NCBI RefSeq assembly: GCF_900105495.1
Contig: NZ_FNTF01000002.1
Span: 2,703,501-2,767,500 of the forward strand
Origin: Pseudomonas frederiksbergensis
GTDB taxonomy: Bacteria; Pseudomonadota; Gammaproteobacteria; Pseudomonadales; Pseudomonadaceae
Direction of reading: 5' to 3'
Length of the DNA: 64,000 nucleotides
Numbering within the stretch: position 1 is the first letter of the stretch; the number at the start of each line of letters is the position of its first letter. The notes beneath the pieces are model-generated. The model saw only the letters and a list, made by a program, of their open reading frames with translations, was not told the DNA's origin and searched no databases. This document shows, in pieces, positions 28,567-37,211 of the stretch. Made by a program: the position numbers and the translations under genes.

Positions 28567-29130
28567 ATGCAGGCTCTCGACGCTTTGCTCAACCGTGTTT
28601 CCGTTCCACGACTGATAGAACCGGCGCCCACCGCAGAACAGCGGGAAGTGCTGTTTGGCGCCGCAATGCGAGCACCAGACCATGGCCACTTGCAGCCTTG
28701 GCGTTTCCTGACCGTCGAAGGCGCGGCGCGCGAGCAAATGGGCGAGTTGCTGGCCGAGGCGGCGAAGCAGCAGGACAGTGAAGTGTCCGAGGCGGTATTG
28801 GACAAGGCGCGTAACGGTCCGCTGCGCGCGCCACTGGTGGTGGTGGTGATCGCGCGATTGCAGGATCACGTCAAGTATCCGAAGTCCGAACAACGGCTGG
28901 CGGCGGGGTGTGCCGCTCACGGGATTTTGCTGGCGGCTTATGCGCAAGGGATTGGCGCGGTATGGCGCACGGGCGAACTGGCGTATTCGGAACATGTGGC
29001 CAAGGGCTTGGGCCTGGCTGAAGGGGAAGAAGTGATCGCGTTCCTTTACCTCGGCACGCCGCAGAAGGAGCCGCGCGTAGCGGAGAAAGTCGACCTGGCC
29101 GAATTCGTCAGCGCCTGGCCAGCCGCGTAA
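28567..29130 (+). CDS. YdjA-like nitroreductase family protein
   Basis: The product is a 187-residue FMN-dependent flavoprotein. FGAAMRAPDHGHLQPWRFL is the flavin-contacting signature of the YdjA/nitroreductase family, and GIGAVWRTGELAYSE near the C-terminus is also typical. The physiological substrate is not known. The start has CAGGAGG 5 bases upstream. It is transcribed divergently from trkH. Confidence 0.9.
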   Translation: MQALDALLNRVSVPRLIEPAPTAEQREVLFGAAMRAPDHGHLQPWRFLTVEGAAREQMGELLAEAAKQQDSEVSEAVLDKARNGPLRAPLVVVVIARLQDHVKYPKSEQRLAAGCAAHGILLAAYAQGIGAVWRTGELAYSEHVAKGLGLAEGEEVIAFLYLGTPQKEPRVAEKVDLAEFVSAWPAA

Positions 29131-29131
29131 G

Positions 29132-29236
29132 GATCGTTCCCACGCTCTGCGTGGGAATGCCTCAAGGGACGCTCCGCGTTCCAATGGGACGCAGAGCGTC
29201 CCGGACTGCATTCCCACGCGGAGCGTGGGAACGATC
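29132..29236. repeat. GATCGTTCCCACGC inverted-repeat element, copy 2
   Basis: This 105-bp element shares its ends with the copies at 15612, 38573, 44715 and 49125. It fills the convergent gap between the nitroreductase and sensor kinase genes and starts directly after the nitroreductase stop. Confidence 0.9.
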
Positions 29237-29238
29237 AT

Positions 29239-30573
29239 CTAAGTGGCGACTCCCGGCACTAACGGTAATTCGAGGCTGGCGATGAACCCGCCATCGGGAT
29301 GATTAGCCAGCACCAGACTCCCGCCATGCCGTTCCGCCGCACGGCGCGCAATCGCCAATCCCAAGCCATGGCCGGCCGCCGTCTGCCCCGGTGCCCGGTA
29401 GAACGGCTCGCCCAATTGGCTCAAATGCGCAGCCTCTACACCCGGGCCATGATCGCGCACACTGACCACAATCCGCTCACCCTGGCGCACCGCCTGCATT
29501 TCAATCGATTGCCCCACCGGGTTAAACCGTTGAGCATTACGCAGCAGGTTGTCGACGGCGCGCTCGATCATCGTCGGCCAGCCTTTAAGGTTCAGATTCG
29601 ACTCGGCCTCAAGGTGCACGTTCTGCTCCGGCGAACCCAATTGAGCATCCTTTTGCAACGTGTTGAGCAGCGCATTGAGATCAATCTCTTCAGCGCTGGC
29701 GTTGTCGGCATCGACCCGCGCCAGAACCAGGATTTCGCTGATCAGCGCTTCCAGTCGGTCGCACTCTCGAGTGAGGCGCGGCCAGAGTTTCTGGCGTTCT
29801 TCAGGGTTGGCTCGCTCGGCCAGTGCCAGCGCGATGCGCAGCCGGGCAAGCGGTGAACGCAGCTCGTGGGACACATCCCGCAGCAACTGCCGCTGGCTGC
29901 CGATCAAACTTTGCAGGCGCGCGCCCATGCGGTTGAAGTCGTTGGCCAGCACGCCGAATTCATCGCGCCGGTTGGCCAGTTTCACCAGGCTGTTTTGTTG
30001 GTAAGTGGTTTGCCCCAGGTCATGCACCGCGCCGCGCAAGCGATTGAGTGGGCGAGTAATGGACATTGTCACGAACAGGCTGAACAAGGTCAGGACCACC
30101 AGCGCGATACCCAGCGCACTCAACGGCCATAGCAGGCTTTCGCGGTGCCACGCGTCAAGTTCGGGGTGCGGAATACGGTAGATCAGCAGGTAAGTGTCGC
30201 CGGTTTTTGCGCTGGTGTACTCATCGGTCAGCCGGCGCCATGGCAGGCGGCGGTCGTCGTTGTTCTGGCGCGCTTCGAAGGCGGCCGCCCGGCGTGGAAA
30301 GGTACCGCGCACCAGCGGATCGCCGCTCTCATTGAGCACTTGAACGTCGATGTGATACTGGCGCTTGCGCTGTTCCAGAATGTCCTGGGCCGCGTCTTCA
30401 CCCTGTGATTCGTAGGTTTGCGTCCACTGTTCGGCCAAAGTATTGAGGCCTGGATGGCGGCTGAGAATCCACGCGTCCTGGTTGAGCATGTGCCCCAGCA
30501 GAATGGAAAGCCCTGCAACCAGAGCGATGGCCAACCAGAAGCTGGCCAGAATACGCCAGAACAATGAGCGCAC
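29239..30573 (-). CDS. cpxS: CpxA/CpxS-like sensor histidine kinase
   Basis: The product is 444 residues. A first membrane helix (~7-29) is followed by a periplasmic sensor (~30-145), a second helix (~146-170) and a HAMP domain (ITRPLNRLRGAVHDLG). The H-box DVSHELRSPLARL (~240) contains the phospho-accepting His, and the ATPase has N (DNLLRNAQRF), G1 (RDHGPGV) and G2 (GHGLGLAIA) boxes. It is the third gene behind cpxR and the cpxP-like gene, an order also known at PA3204-PA3206 of P. aeruginosa from memory. It senses envelope stress and phosphorylates the response regulator. Confidence 0.92.
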   Translation of the reverse strand: MRSLFWRILASFWLAIALVAGLSILLGHMLNQDAWILSRHPGLNTLAEQWTQTYESQGEDAAQDILEQRKRQYHIDVQVLNESGDPLVRGTFPRRAAAFEARQNNDDRRLPWRRLTDEYTSAKTGDTYLLIYRIPHPELDAWHRESLLWPLSALGIALVVLTLFSLFVTMSITRPLNRLRGAVHDLGQTTYQQNSLVKLANRRDEFGVLANDFNRMGARLQSLIGSQRQLLRDVSHELRSPLARLRIALALAERANPEERQKLWPRLTRECDRLEALISEILVLARVDADNASAEEIDLNALLNTLQKDAQLGSPEQNVHLEAESNLNLKGWPTMIERAVDNLLRNAQRFNPVGQSIEMQAVRQGERIVVSVRDHGPGVEAAHLSQLGEPFYRAPGQTAAGHGLGLAIARRAAERHGGSLVLANHPDGGFIASLELPLVPGVAT

Positions 30574-30593
30574 AGAAACTCCTCAGCAAAGAA

Positions 30594-30620
30594 AGCCCAA
30601 CGGCGATTAACCGTCGGGCT
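30594..30620 (-). terminator. Attenuator-like hairpin between cpxP and the sensor kinase gene
   Basis: On the minus strand the stem AGCCCGACGG pairs with CCGTTGGGCT (one G-U) around a 7-base loop and is followed by TTCTTTG. It sits 19 bp after the cpxP-like stop and 20 bp before the kinase start. It probably lets only part of the transcripts continue into the kinase gene. Confidence 0.65.
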
Positions 30621-30639
30621 GTGATATGACGCTAGAACA

Positions 30640-31077
30640 TTACTGCGCCTTTTGCGGCTGTTGCGCTTTCCAGGCCTTGAACTCGGCCCATTCGGCGCGA
30701 CGTTCAGCCTGTTTTTTCTGGATCTCGTCGAATTGCTTCTGTTGATCCGGTTTCAGCAGCGCACGCACGTCGGCTTCGGCTTTCTTGTGGTTGGCCGCTA
30801 TTTCATCTTTCAAGGCTTTCTGGTCGGCTGGCGAGAGTTTTTCCAGGTACTTGTCGACCACTTGCTTACGTTCACGCATCTGCTCGCCCATGATTTTGCG
30901 GATCTGCTCGCGCTGTTCGCGGCTCAGGTCCAGCTGGCTGTACGGGCCTTTGCCGTGCATGCCGTGCATCTGACCGCCATGGTGTGATCCGTCCATCGGG
31001 CCGGCACCTTCAGGCATGGCCATGGCAACGGTCGGCAGGGCGGCAGCGAACATCAGAGCGATAAGAGTCTTGCGCAT
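30640..31077 (-). CDS. CpxP/Spy-like periplasmic stress protein
   Basis: The product is 145 residues. The signal peptide MRKTLIALMFAAALPTVAMA is clear. The mature part has a His/Met/Gly-rich segment (MDGSHHGGQMHGMHGKG) suitable for metal binding. Helices with LTxxQ-like motifs follow (LDLSREQREQIRKIM and LKPDQQKQFDEIQKKQ). CpxP/Spy proteins are periplasmic chaperones and dampen the Cpx kinase. The ATG at 31077 has AAGGAGA upstream. A CpxR-box-like site lies 83 bp upstream, so strong stress induction is likely. Confidence 0.92.
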   Translation of the reverse strand: MRKTLIALMFAAALPTVAMAMPEGAGPMDGSHHGGQMHGMHGKGPYSQLDLSREQREQIRKIMGEQMRERKQVVDKYLEKLSPADQKALKDEIAANHKKAEADVRALLKPDQQKQFDEIQKKQAERRAEWAEFKAWKAQQPQKAQ

Positions 31078-31159
31078 GGTGAATCTCCTTGTCTCGTTCC
31101 CGGTACGTTCCGGATGAGTACAGATTACGCAGATCAAGGTCAGCGGCGGTCAGCTGAGC

Positions 31160-31175
31160 GTAAAGCTTAGGTAAA
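31160..31175. promoter_or_regulatory. Putative CpxR box upstream of the cpxP-like gene
   Basis: GTAAAGCTTAGGTAAA is a direct repeat GTAAA-N6-GTAAA, close to the enterobacterial CpxR consensus GTAAA-N5-GTAAA. It lies 83 bp before the cpxP-like start, which fits an activator site, and is in the gap downstream of cpxR itself. Confidence 0.65.
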
Positions 31176-31243
31176 GACGATTTCAGATTGACCTGACAAA
31201 TCCATCACTTTCACCAATTTCACTGACCAAACATGACCGATGT

Positions 31244-31389
31244 AGCAGCTGTCGAGCCCCAGCGAGGCTGCGTTCGGCTGCGAAGCAGTCGTGAAATCAG
31301 GCGATGCGTTTTTTCAAGTAAGCCGCGTATCCAGAACTTACGACTGCTTCGCAGCCGAACGCAGCCTCGCTGGGGCTCGACAGCTGCGA
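31244..31389. repeat. Long inverted repeat (GCAGCTGTCGAGCCCC type)
   Basis: The outer arms GCAGCTGTCGAGCCCCAGCG and complement extend for ~50 bases each (through GTTCGGCTGCGAAGCAGTCG), with ~46 bp between them. It lies in the 331-bp cpxR-cpxP gap. It may form a very stable RNA hairpin and reduce readthrough from cpxR into cpxP. No gene is seen in this gap. Confidence 0.88.
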
Positions 31390-31408
31390 CAACGTTTTGC
31401 ATTGGGTT

Positions 31409-32086
31409 TTAGAGGCTGTAGTAATAGCCGCGGCTGCGCAGGGCCACGATGCGTGGGCGGCCGTCGGGGTGCGGGCCGATCTTTTTGCGCAGGTTGCTGA
31501 CGTGCATGTCCAGGCTGCGGTCGTACAACGTCAGTTTGCGGCCGAGGGCGATTTGCGCCAGTTCCTGTTTGTCCAGCGGCTCGCCGGGTTGCTTGAGCAG
31601 GGCTTCGAGCAAGCGGCTTTCGGAGACGGTGAGGGTGAACTCCTGTTCATCGATGCTGACCACGCCACGTACCGGACTGAAACACAGGTCGCCCAGTTCC
31701 AGCTGACTGGACACCGCTGCCGGATGACTGCGGCGCAACACGGCGCGCAGGCGGGCGGTCAATTCCCGTGGGTCGCATGGTTTGGCCAGGTAATCGTCGG
31801 CGCCGAGTTCCAGGCCGAGGATGCGGTCCAGCGGCTCGCCGCGAGCCGAAAGCATCAGCACCGGCAAGTCCGGGTGATCGCTGCGCAATTGCTTGAGCAG
31901 CTCCAGGCCGCTGCCATCCGGCAGCATCACATCCAGCACCACGGCTGCCGGCGATGTTTCGGCCAGTGCGCGACGGGCGCTCTGACCATCGTGGCAGGCG
32001 CGGACCTGAAAGCCTTCCTGGCTCAGCCAACTGCTCAGGAGCTCACACAGCTCCTGGTCATCATCAATTAATAACAGCTCGCTCAT
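31409..32086 (-). CDS. cpxR: CpxR-like OmpR-family response regulator
   Basis: The product is 225 residues. The receiver domain has acidic DDD near the N-terminus (IDDDQELC), the phosphorylated Asp in VVLDVMLPDGSG (~51) and Lys in LAKPCDPREL (~103). The C-terminal winged helix (~130-225) is OmpR-type, with RSLDMHVSNLRKKIG. It is the regulator of the adjacent cpxP-like and kinase genes. A small membrane protein gene lies 7 bp upstream and is probably transcribed with it. Confidence 0.92.
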   Translation of the reverse strand: MSELLLIDDDQELCELLSSWLSQEGFQVRACHDGQSARRALAETSPAAVVLDVMLPDGSGLELLKQLRSDHPDLPVLMLSARGEPLDRILGLELGADDYLAKPCDPRELTARLRAVLRRSHPAAVSSQLELGDLCFSPVRGVVSIDEQEFTLTVSESRLLEALLKQPGEPLDKQELAQIALGRKLTLYDRSLDMHVSNLRKKIGPHPDGRPRIVALRSRGYYYSL

Positions 32087-32093
32087 GACTCAC

Positions 32094-32507
32094 TCAATTT
32101 AGCCATTGCCTACGTTTTCTGGTGGCACCACTGGCGAAGATACCGCAGAGCAGCGCCAATAGCGCTACCCCGGCGCCGATGACGAACCACTGTTGCTGAT
32201 CGGTCAATAGACGCGGCAGCGAGCTGCTGGCCTGGGTTTCCTTGAGTTGCAGCTTGAGACGCTGATTCTCTTGGCGCAACCGGCTTAGCTGGGCGCTTTC
32301 GCGTTCGGCATCGGTATTTTGCAGCTGTTTGCTCAGTTCTTCTCGTTGCTGTTCGCTTGCCTTCAAGCGCTGTTGCAACTCGGTGATCTGGCTGCCGGCG
32401 CTCAGGGACAGCGGTGTCGAGCTGCCGCCCTCGGCGCTTTCTTCACCGTGGGCAGGGGCCACAATCGATAACGTCACCAACATCAGACACAACGGACCTT
32501 TGCGCAT
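32094..32507 (-). CDS. Small membrane-anchored coiled-coil protein upstream of cpxR
   Basis: The product is 137 residues. It has an N-terminal signal sequence (cleavage probably after AHG), a Ser-rich stretch, a coiled coil (~40-90, TELQQRLKASEQQREELSKQ) and a C-terminal membrane helix (~107-128) followed by RKRRQ. This resembles the C-terminal half of YgiM-type proteins without their SH3 domain. The ATG at 32507 has AGGAG upstream; an ATG six codons earlier is less likely. Its stop lies 7 bp before cpxR, so it may be a component or modulator of the envelope stress response. Function is not established. Confidence 0.8.
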   Translation of the reverse strand: MRKGPLCLMLVTLSIVAPAHGEESAEGGSSTPLSLSAGSQITELQQRLKASEQQREELSKQLQNTDAERESAQLSRLRQENQRLKLQLKETQASSSLPRLLTDQQQWFVIGAGVALLALLCGIFASGATRKRRQWLN

Positions 32508-32579
32508 CGCCACTCCTGATTCCAATACGAGTATTGGGCAGGTTGTCGGCCGGCAAACGAGAATAATGAGCGTTGAGAG

Positions 32580-32606
32580 CGCGATGAACCGATAAGGTTC
32601 ATCGCG
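32580..32606. terminator. Hairpin after yciI
   Basis: The arms GCGATGAACC and GGTTCATCGC are perfectly complementary around GATAA, 11 bp after the yciI stop. There is no clear T-run on either strand, so it may be an RNA-stabilising stem rather than a full terminator. Confidence 0.5.
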
Positions 32607-32616
32607 CGGGGAGATA

Positions 32617-32916
32617 TTACGGCAGGACTTGCTTGAACGGTTTGACCGAAACGTTGGCGTAGACGCCTGCGGCGATATACGGATCAGCGTCGGCCCAGGC
32701 CTGCGCGGCGCTCAGGGAATCGAATTCGGCGACGATCAGGCTGCCGGTGAAACCCGCAGCGCCAGGATCATTGCTGTCGACTGCCGGGTGTGGACCGGCC
32801 AAAACGATGCGACCTTCACCTTTGAGCGCTTGCAGGCGCTCAAGGTGTGCAGGCCGTGCGGCCAGGCGGGCTTCCAGGGAGTTGGCGACGTCTGTGGCAA
32901 TGATTGCGTAAAGCAT
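32617..32916 (-). CDS. yciI: YciI family protein
   Basis: The product is 99 residues with a ferredoxin-like fold of the YciI family: MLYAIIATD at the start, [22 protein letters not shown] with the conserved His and Arg, and [15 protein letters not shown] near the end. The biochemical role is unknown. The ATG at 32916 touches the stop of yciB (32918), indicating translational coupling. Confidence 0.92.
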   Translation of the reverse strand: MLYAIIATDVANSLEARLAARPAHLERLQALKGEGRIVLAGPHPAVDSNDPGAAGFTGSLIVAEFDSLSAAQAWADADPYIAAGVYANVSVKPFKQVLP

Positions 32917-32917
32917 G

Positions 32918-33514
32918 TCAGTCCTCGGTTTTTGGCGTTGTGGTATCGGCGTCGTGCAGGTGGCGGGACAGGTAGATGCCCTGCGCAACCAGGAACAGCA
33001 GCGTCATGCCCAGGCTGCCGAAGACTTTGAAGTCGACCCAGTATTCCTGGAACGTGAACGCGACGAACAGGTTGGCGGCACCGCAAAACAGGAAAAAGCC
33101 GATCCAGGCGATGTTCAGGCGAGTCCAGACCGGCTCCGGCAGGGTCAGCGCGTGGCCCATGATGCGTTTGATCAGCAATTGCTCGCCGATGAAGTGGCTG
33201 CCGATGAACGCCAGGGCGAACAGCCAGTTCACGACCGGCGCTTTCCATTTCAGGAAGGTTTCGCTGTGGAACGCCAGGGTCAGACTACCGAAGACCAGGC
33301 AGGCGATGAGGGTCAGCCACTGGCTCTTCTCCAGCTTGCGCTGCTTGATGAACAGCGTGCCGTAAACCACCAGGGAGCTGAGGATCAGCATGGCAGTGGC
33401 GCTGTAGATACCGCCTACAGTGACCTCATGGCCGGCAATGTCGACGACCCGGGGATCGAGTTTGAAGACGATGAAGAACAGCAGGAGCGGGATGAAATCG
33501 ATGAATTGTTTCAC
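32918..33514 (-). CDS. yciB: YciB/IspZ, inner-membrane septation protein A
   Basis: The product is 198 residues with five or six hydrophobic segments. [16 protein letters not shown] at the start and [15 protein letters not shown] near the end are family hallmarks. YciB is linked to envelope synthesis and septation. The start is a GTG at 33514, which gives the normal family length; the longer upstream frame has no family support. It lies directly upstream of yciI. Confidence 0.93.
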   Translation of the reverse strand: MKQFIDFIPLLLFFIVFKLDPRVVDIAGHEVTVGGIYSATAMLILSSLVVYGTLFIKQRKLEKSQWLTLIACLVFGSLTLAFHSETFLKWKAPVVNWLFALAFIGSHFIGEQLLIKRIMGHALTLPEPVWTRLNIAWIGFFLFCGAANLFVAFTFQEYWVDFKVFGSLGMTLLFLVAQGIYLSRHLHDADTTTPKTED

Positions 33515-33601
33515 AGTGGCAGCCAGAAGCAGGATGTGGCGGCATAATAACAAACATATGGGCGCGCGATAGCGCCAGCTGAATTGAGGTAAAAAAGTCC
33601 T

Positions 33602-34465
33602 GTGAATGTTGATTTGCACTGCCATAGCACGGCCTCCGATGGCGCTCTCGCGCCTGCAGTACTGGTTGCGCGTGCGTTCGAGAAAGGCGTGCGAGTCCTG
33701 GCCTTGACCGATCACGACACTCTCGAGGGCCTCGACGAGGCTCGCAGTGCGGCGACCGCGCTGGGGATGCAACTGGTCAACGGCGTCGAATTGTCCTGCA
33801 CCTGGGGCGGCGCGACCATTCATGTGCTGGGCTATGGTTTCGACGTCAACGCTGTGCCGTTGGTCGAGGCCATTGCAAAATTGCACGATGGCCGCTGGCT
33901 ACGGTCCGAAGAAATAAGCCGCAAGTTGGCATTGAAAGGCATGCCGGGTGCGCTGGAAGGTGCCCGGGCCATCCAGCAGGAACTGGGCGACAGCGGCAAC
34001 GCGCCGGCCCGTCCGCATTTCGCCGACTGGATGGTGCGTGAAGGTTTCGTCAAGGATCGCGCCGAAGCGTTCCGCAAATGGCTGGGTGCCGGCAAACTGG
34101 GGGACGTCAAGCAACACTGGCCAACCCTGGAAGACACGGTCGAAACCCTGCGTGCCGCCAAGGCCTGGGTCAGCCTTGCGCATCCGTGGCACTACGATTT
34201 CACTCGCAGCAAGCGTCGCCGGCTGATTTCTGACTATATTCAAGCTGGGGGCCACGCTATCGAAGTGGTCAATGGCCATCAGCCCGCCGAGCAAGTGGGC
34301 AGCCTGGCGATTCTCGCCCGTGAGTTCGGTCTGCTGGTCAGCGCCGGCAGTGATTTTCATGGCCCTGGAGGCTGGTCCGAGATCGGTGAGTACCGCCCGC
34401 TTCCGGAAGATTTGCCACCACTGTGGTGTCGATTCAAACATGACCCAATTATTGCCGCCGTCTGA
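33602..34465 (+). CDS. rnm: PHP-domain exonuclease (RNase AM, YciV)
   Basis: The product is 287 residues. PHP metal-binding motifs are visible: [11 protein letters not shown] (~4), LTDHDTLEG (~37), GVELSC (~60), LAHPWHYD (~194) and [10 protein letters not shown] (~250). The E. coli homologue trims 5' ends of 5S, 16S and 23S rRNA. The start is a GTG at 33602. It is divergent from yciB-yciI and heads a run into yciO, scpA, scpB with very short gaps. Confidence 0.92.
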   Translation: MNVDLHCHSTASDGALAPAVLVARAFEKGVRVLALTDHDTLEGLDEARSAATALGMQLVNGVELSCTWGGATIHVLGYGFDVNAVPLVEAIAKLHDGRWLRSEEISRKLALKGMPGALEGARAIQQELGDSGNAPARPHFADWMVREGFVKDRAEAFRKWLGAGKLGDVKQHWPTLEDTVETLRAAKAWVSLAHPWHYDFTRSKRRRLISDYIQAGGHAIEVVNGHQPAEQVGSLAILAREFGLLVSAGSDFHGPGGWSEIGEYRPLPEDLPPLWCRFKHDPIIAAV

Positions 34466-34478
34466 ACAGGTAGAGAAT

Positions 34479-35108
34479 GTGAGTCAATTTTTCCAGATTC
34501 ATCCGGAAAACCCGCAAGCGCGCCTGATCAAACAGGCTGTCGAGATCATCCGCAAAGGCGGGGTGGTGATTTATCCCACAGACTCCTCCTACGCCATTGG
34601 TTGCCAGATCGGTGACAAGAATGCCGTGGAGCGCGTGCGTCGATTGCGTGGTCTGGATGACAAGCACAACTTCGCCCTGATTTGCAGCGATCTGTCGCAA
34701 CTGGGGCTGTTCGCCAAGATCGATACCGGTCTTTTTCGCTTGCTCAAGGCCCACTTGCCGGGTCCGTATACCTTCATTCTCAACGCCACCCGCGAAGTCC
34801 CGCGGCTGTTGTTGCACCCGAAAAAACGCACCATCGGCCTGCGCGTACCGAGCCATCCGATTGCCCTGGCGCTGCTGGAAGAACTCGGCGAACCGCTGAT
34901 GAGCGTGACCCTGATCATGCCCGGCGACACCGACCCGATGACCGATCCTTACGAAATGCGCCAGTTGCTCGAGCATCAGGTCGACCTGATCATCGACGGC
35001 GGTTTCGGCGGGATCAAGGCGTCCACCGTGATCAACCTCGCTGACGGCGAGCCGGAAGTGATCCGCGTGGGTTGCGGCGACCCGACGCCGTTCATGGCCG
35101 AGGCGTAG
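34479..35108 (+). CDS. yciO: YciO, Sua5/YrdC-like protein
   Basis: The product is 209 residues. The GTG start at 34479 gives the N-terminus SQFFQIHPENPQARLI known from E. coli YciO; an ATG at 34440 inside the rnm end is also in frame. The YrdC fold is seen in GGVVIYPTDSSYAIGCQ, KRTIGLRVPSHPIALALL and a Gly-rich C-terminus. YciO has weak threonylcarbamoyl-AMP synthase activity in E. coli, less than TsaC. Its stop abuts the scpA start. Confidence 0.92.
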   Translation: MSQFFQIHPENPQARLIKQAVEIIRKGGVVIYPTDSSYAIGCQIGDKNAVERVRRLRGLDDKHNFALICSDLSQLGLFAKIDTGLFRLLKAHLPGPYTFILNATREVPRLLLHPKKRTIGLRVPSHPIALALLEELGEPLMSVTLIMPGDTDPMTDPYEMRQLLEHQVDLIIDGGFGGIKASTVINLADGEPEVIRVGCGDPTPFMAEA

Positions 35109-35930
35109 ATGTCTGCAGTAGAACCCGTGGTTGACAGTCAGGCCGGAGCCCAGCAAGAGCTGCCCTTCGCGATGGTCTATGGCCAGGCGGTCATGGAAAT
35201 GCCGCTGGACCTGTACATTCCGCCGGATGCGCTTGAGGTTTTTCTCGAAGCCTTCGAAGGCCCCCTCGACCTGCTGCTGTACCTGATCCGCAAACAGAAC
35301 ATCAACATCCTCGACATTCCTGTAGCGGAAATAACCCGGCAATACATGGGCTATGTCGAGTTGATGCAGTCGGTGCGCCTGGAACTGGCCGCCGAGTACC
35401 TGGTCATGGCCGCAATGCTGGCCGAGATCAAATCGCGGATGCTGCTGCCGCGTGCCGAAACGATCGAAGCCGAAGAAGATGACCCTCGCGCCGAACTGAT
35501 TCGCCGCTTGCAAGAGTACGAACGCTTCAAGGCCGCAGCCGAAGGCATCGATGGCCTGATCCGTGTGGGTCGTGACGTGGTCGTCCCCAAGCTCGACGCC
35601 CCGGAAGCCCGAGCGCGCAAGCTGTTGCCGGACGTGCGTCTTTCAGAGCTGTTGTTGTCCATGGCAGAAGTGTTGCGCCGTGGCGACATGTTCGAAAGTC
35701 ACCAGGTCAGCCGCGAGGCACTGTCCACCCGCGAACGCATGAGCGATGTGCTGGAGCGCCTCAAGGGCGGCGGTTTCGTGCCCTTTGCCGAGCTGTTCAC
35801 CGCTGAGGAGGGACGTCTGGGGGTGGTGGTAACCTTTATGGCGATCCTCGAACTGGTCAAGGAATCCTTGGTCGAGCTGGTGCAGAATGAGCCGTTCGCA
35901 GCGATCCACGTGCGGGCCCGAGCCGAATAA
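35109..35930 (+). CDS. scpA: ScpA, segregation and condensation protein A (kleisin)
   Basis: The product is 273 residues. The kleisin N-domain is recognisable in VFLEAFEGPLDLLLYLIRKQ (~45-64), with AEYLVMAAMLAEIKSRMLLP (~98-117) and a C-terminal winged helix (~195-265) that contacts SMC. It bridges SMC heads in the condensin complex together with ScpB. It starts directly after the yciO stop. The first ~40 residues precede the conserved core, and an internal start is possible. Confidence 0.93.
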   Translation: MSAVEPVVDSQAGAQQELPFAMVYGQAVMEMPLDLYIPPDALEVFLEAFEGPLDLLLYLIRKQNINILDIPVAEITRQYMGYVELMQSVRLELAAEYLVMAAMLAEIKSRMLLPRAETIEAEEDDPRAELIRRLQEYERFKAAAEGIDGLIRVGRDVVVPKLDAPEARARKLLPDVRLSELLLSMAEVLRRGDMFESHQVSREALSTRERMSDVLERLKGGGFVPFAELFTAEEGRLGVVVTFMAILELVKESLVELVQNEPFAAIHVRARAE

Positions 35931-35941
35931 CGAGTTGAATC

Positions 35942-36931
35942 ATGAACCTGACTGAACCCCGCGAGCTGGCGCCATTGCTTGAAGCCTTTCTGTTGGCCTC
36001 GGGAAAACCGCAATCGCTTGAACGCCTGTTCGAACTCTTTGAAGAGGGTGAGCGGCCGGAGCCGCCGGTCTTCAAGAAAGCCCTGACGATTCTCGCCAAG
36101 TCCTGCGACGGCCGCGCCTTCGAGCTGAAGGAAGTGGCCTCCGGGTATCGCTTGCAGATCCGCGAAAAGTTCTCGCCGTGGGTAGGACGTTTGTGGGAAG
36201 AGCGGCCGCAGCGCTATTCCCGCGCCATGCTCGAAACCATTGCGCTGATCGCCTATCGCCAGCCGATCACCCGGGGCGAGATCGAAGACGTGCGGGGTGT
36301 GGCGGTCAACAGTCACATCGTGAAAACCTTGCTGGAGCGCGAGTGGATTCGCATCGTCGGCTACCGCGACGTGCCAGGTAAACCAGCGATGTTTGCCACC
36401 ACCAAGGCCTTTCTCGATCACTTCAACCTCAAAAACCTCGACGATTTGCCGCCGCTGGCCGAATTGCGCGAGCTTGAGCCTGATCCGGTGCTCGATTTCG
36501 ACGACGCGCCGGTGCCTGCCGCACTGCAAGAGTTGGCCGACGCCAGCGCCGAGCCGGAAGAGCCGAAGGAAGAAACCAGTTTCCATACGCTGTTGCTGGA
36601 GCTCGACACCATGGAGGAGGGGCTCAAGACCGACTTCGACGATCTATTGCGTGATGGTGAGGTGAGCGCGACCGAAGAGATTCTGGACCTGCCCGAGCCT
36701 GTGAGCGAAGTTGAACTTCAGGTCGAGCCCGAAGCCACAGTCGAAGAAGAGCAGGAAGAAGAGCAGGAAGATGATGTGCTTGGCGTTGCCGAAGCTCGCG
36801 AGAAACTCCTGGCCGCTGTCGCCGCCCTTGAACAACACAAGCCCGAGCCCGAGTTGACCGACGAAGAAGCCGAAGCCCGAGCCCTCGCCGAAGCAATCGA
36901 GGCCGAACGCCGCGATTTCGAAGACGATTAA
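35942..36931 (+). CDS. scpB: ScpB, segregation and condensation protein B
   Basis: The product is 329 residues. Tandem winged helices occupy ~1-180 (LLEAFLLASGKPQSLERL; RYSRAMLETIALIAYRQPITRGEIEDVRG; VPGKPAMFATTKAFLDHF). The remaining ~140 residues are very acidic and disordered, rich in Glu (EEEQEEEQEDD). ScpB binds ScpA in condensin. The acidic tail is longer than in many ScpB proteins (~180-250). It is 11 bp after scpA. Confidence 0.93.
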   Translation: MNLTEPRELAPLLEAFLLASGKPQSLERLFELFEEGERPEPPVFKKALTILAKSCDGRAFELKEVASGYRLQIREKFSPWVGRLWEERPQRYSRAMLETIALIAYRQPITRGEIEDVRGVAVNSHIVKTLLEREWIRIVGYRDVPGKPAMFATTKAFLDHFNLKNLDDLPPLAELRELEPDPVLDFDDAPVPAALQELADASAEPEEPKEETSFHTLLLELDTMEEGLKTDFDDLLRDGEVSATEEILDLPEPVSEVELQVEPEATVEEEQEEEQEDDVLGVAEAREKLLAAVAALEQHKPEPELTDEEAEARALAEAIEAERRDFEDD

Positions 36932-36938
36932 CCTGACT

Positions 36939-36964
36939 GATCGTTCCCACGCGTGGGAACGATC
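36939..36964. repeat. Collapsed GATCGTTCCCACGC element (26-bp palindrome)
   Basis: Only the two outer arms, GATCGTTCCCACG and its complement, remain, joined to a perfect 26-bp palindrome 7 bp after scpB. It looks like an internal deletion product of the ~105-bp element. Confidence 0.8.
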
Positions 36965-36972
36965 TTCAAGAA

Positions 36973-37067
36973 CTGTAGGAGCCGAGCTTGCTCGCGATTG
37001 CGGTCTTCCAGTCACCTTGATGTTGAATATGCCGACGTCATCGCGAGCAAGCTCGGCTCCTGCACAA
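36973..37067. repeat. REPIN (GTAGGAGCCGAGCTTGCTCGCG type)
   Basis: The inverted arms CTGTAGGAGCCGAGCTTGCT and near-complement sit ~30 bp apart in the scpB-rluB gap. Same layout as the copies at 16836 and 42288. Confidence 0.88.
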
Positions 37068-37211
37068 GCCGGTCGGCGGAAAAACAGGTAAGTCGCCATT
37101 GATCAGCTAGTCTCTGATGCGCGAACGCTCCCATGAGCGTATGATTCGCGACCCTTCGGCGATCCCTTCGCCAAGTACCCCGTTTTACAGACCACACCGG
37201 GAGGTGCCCAG

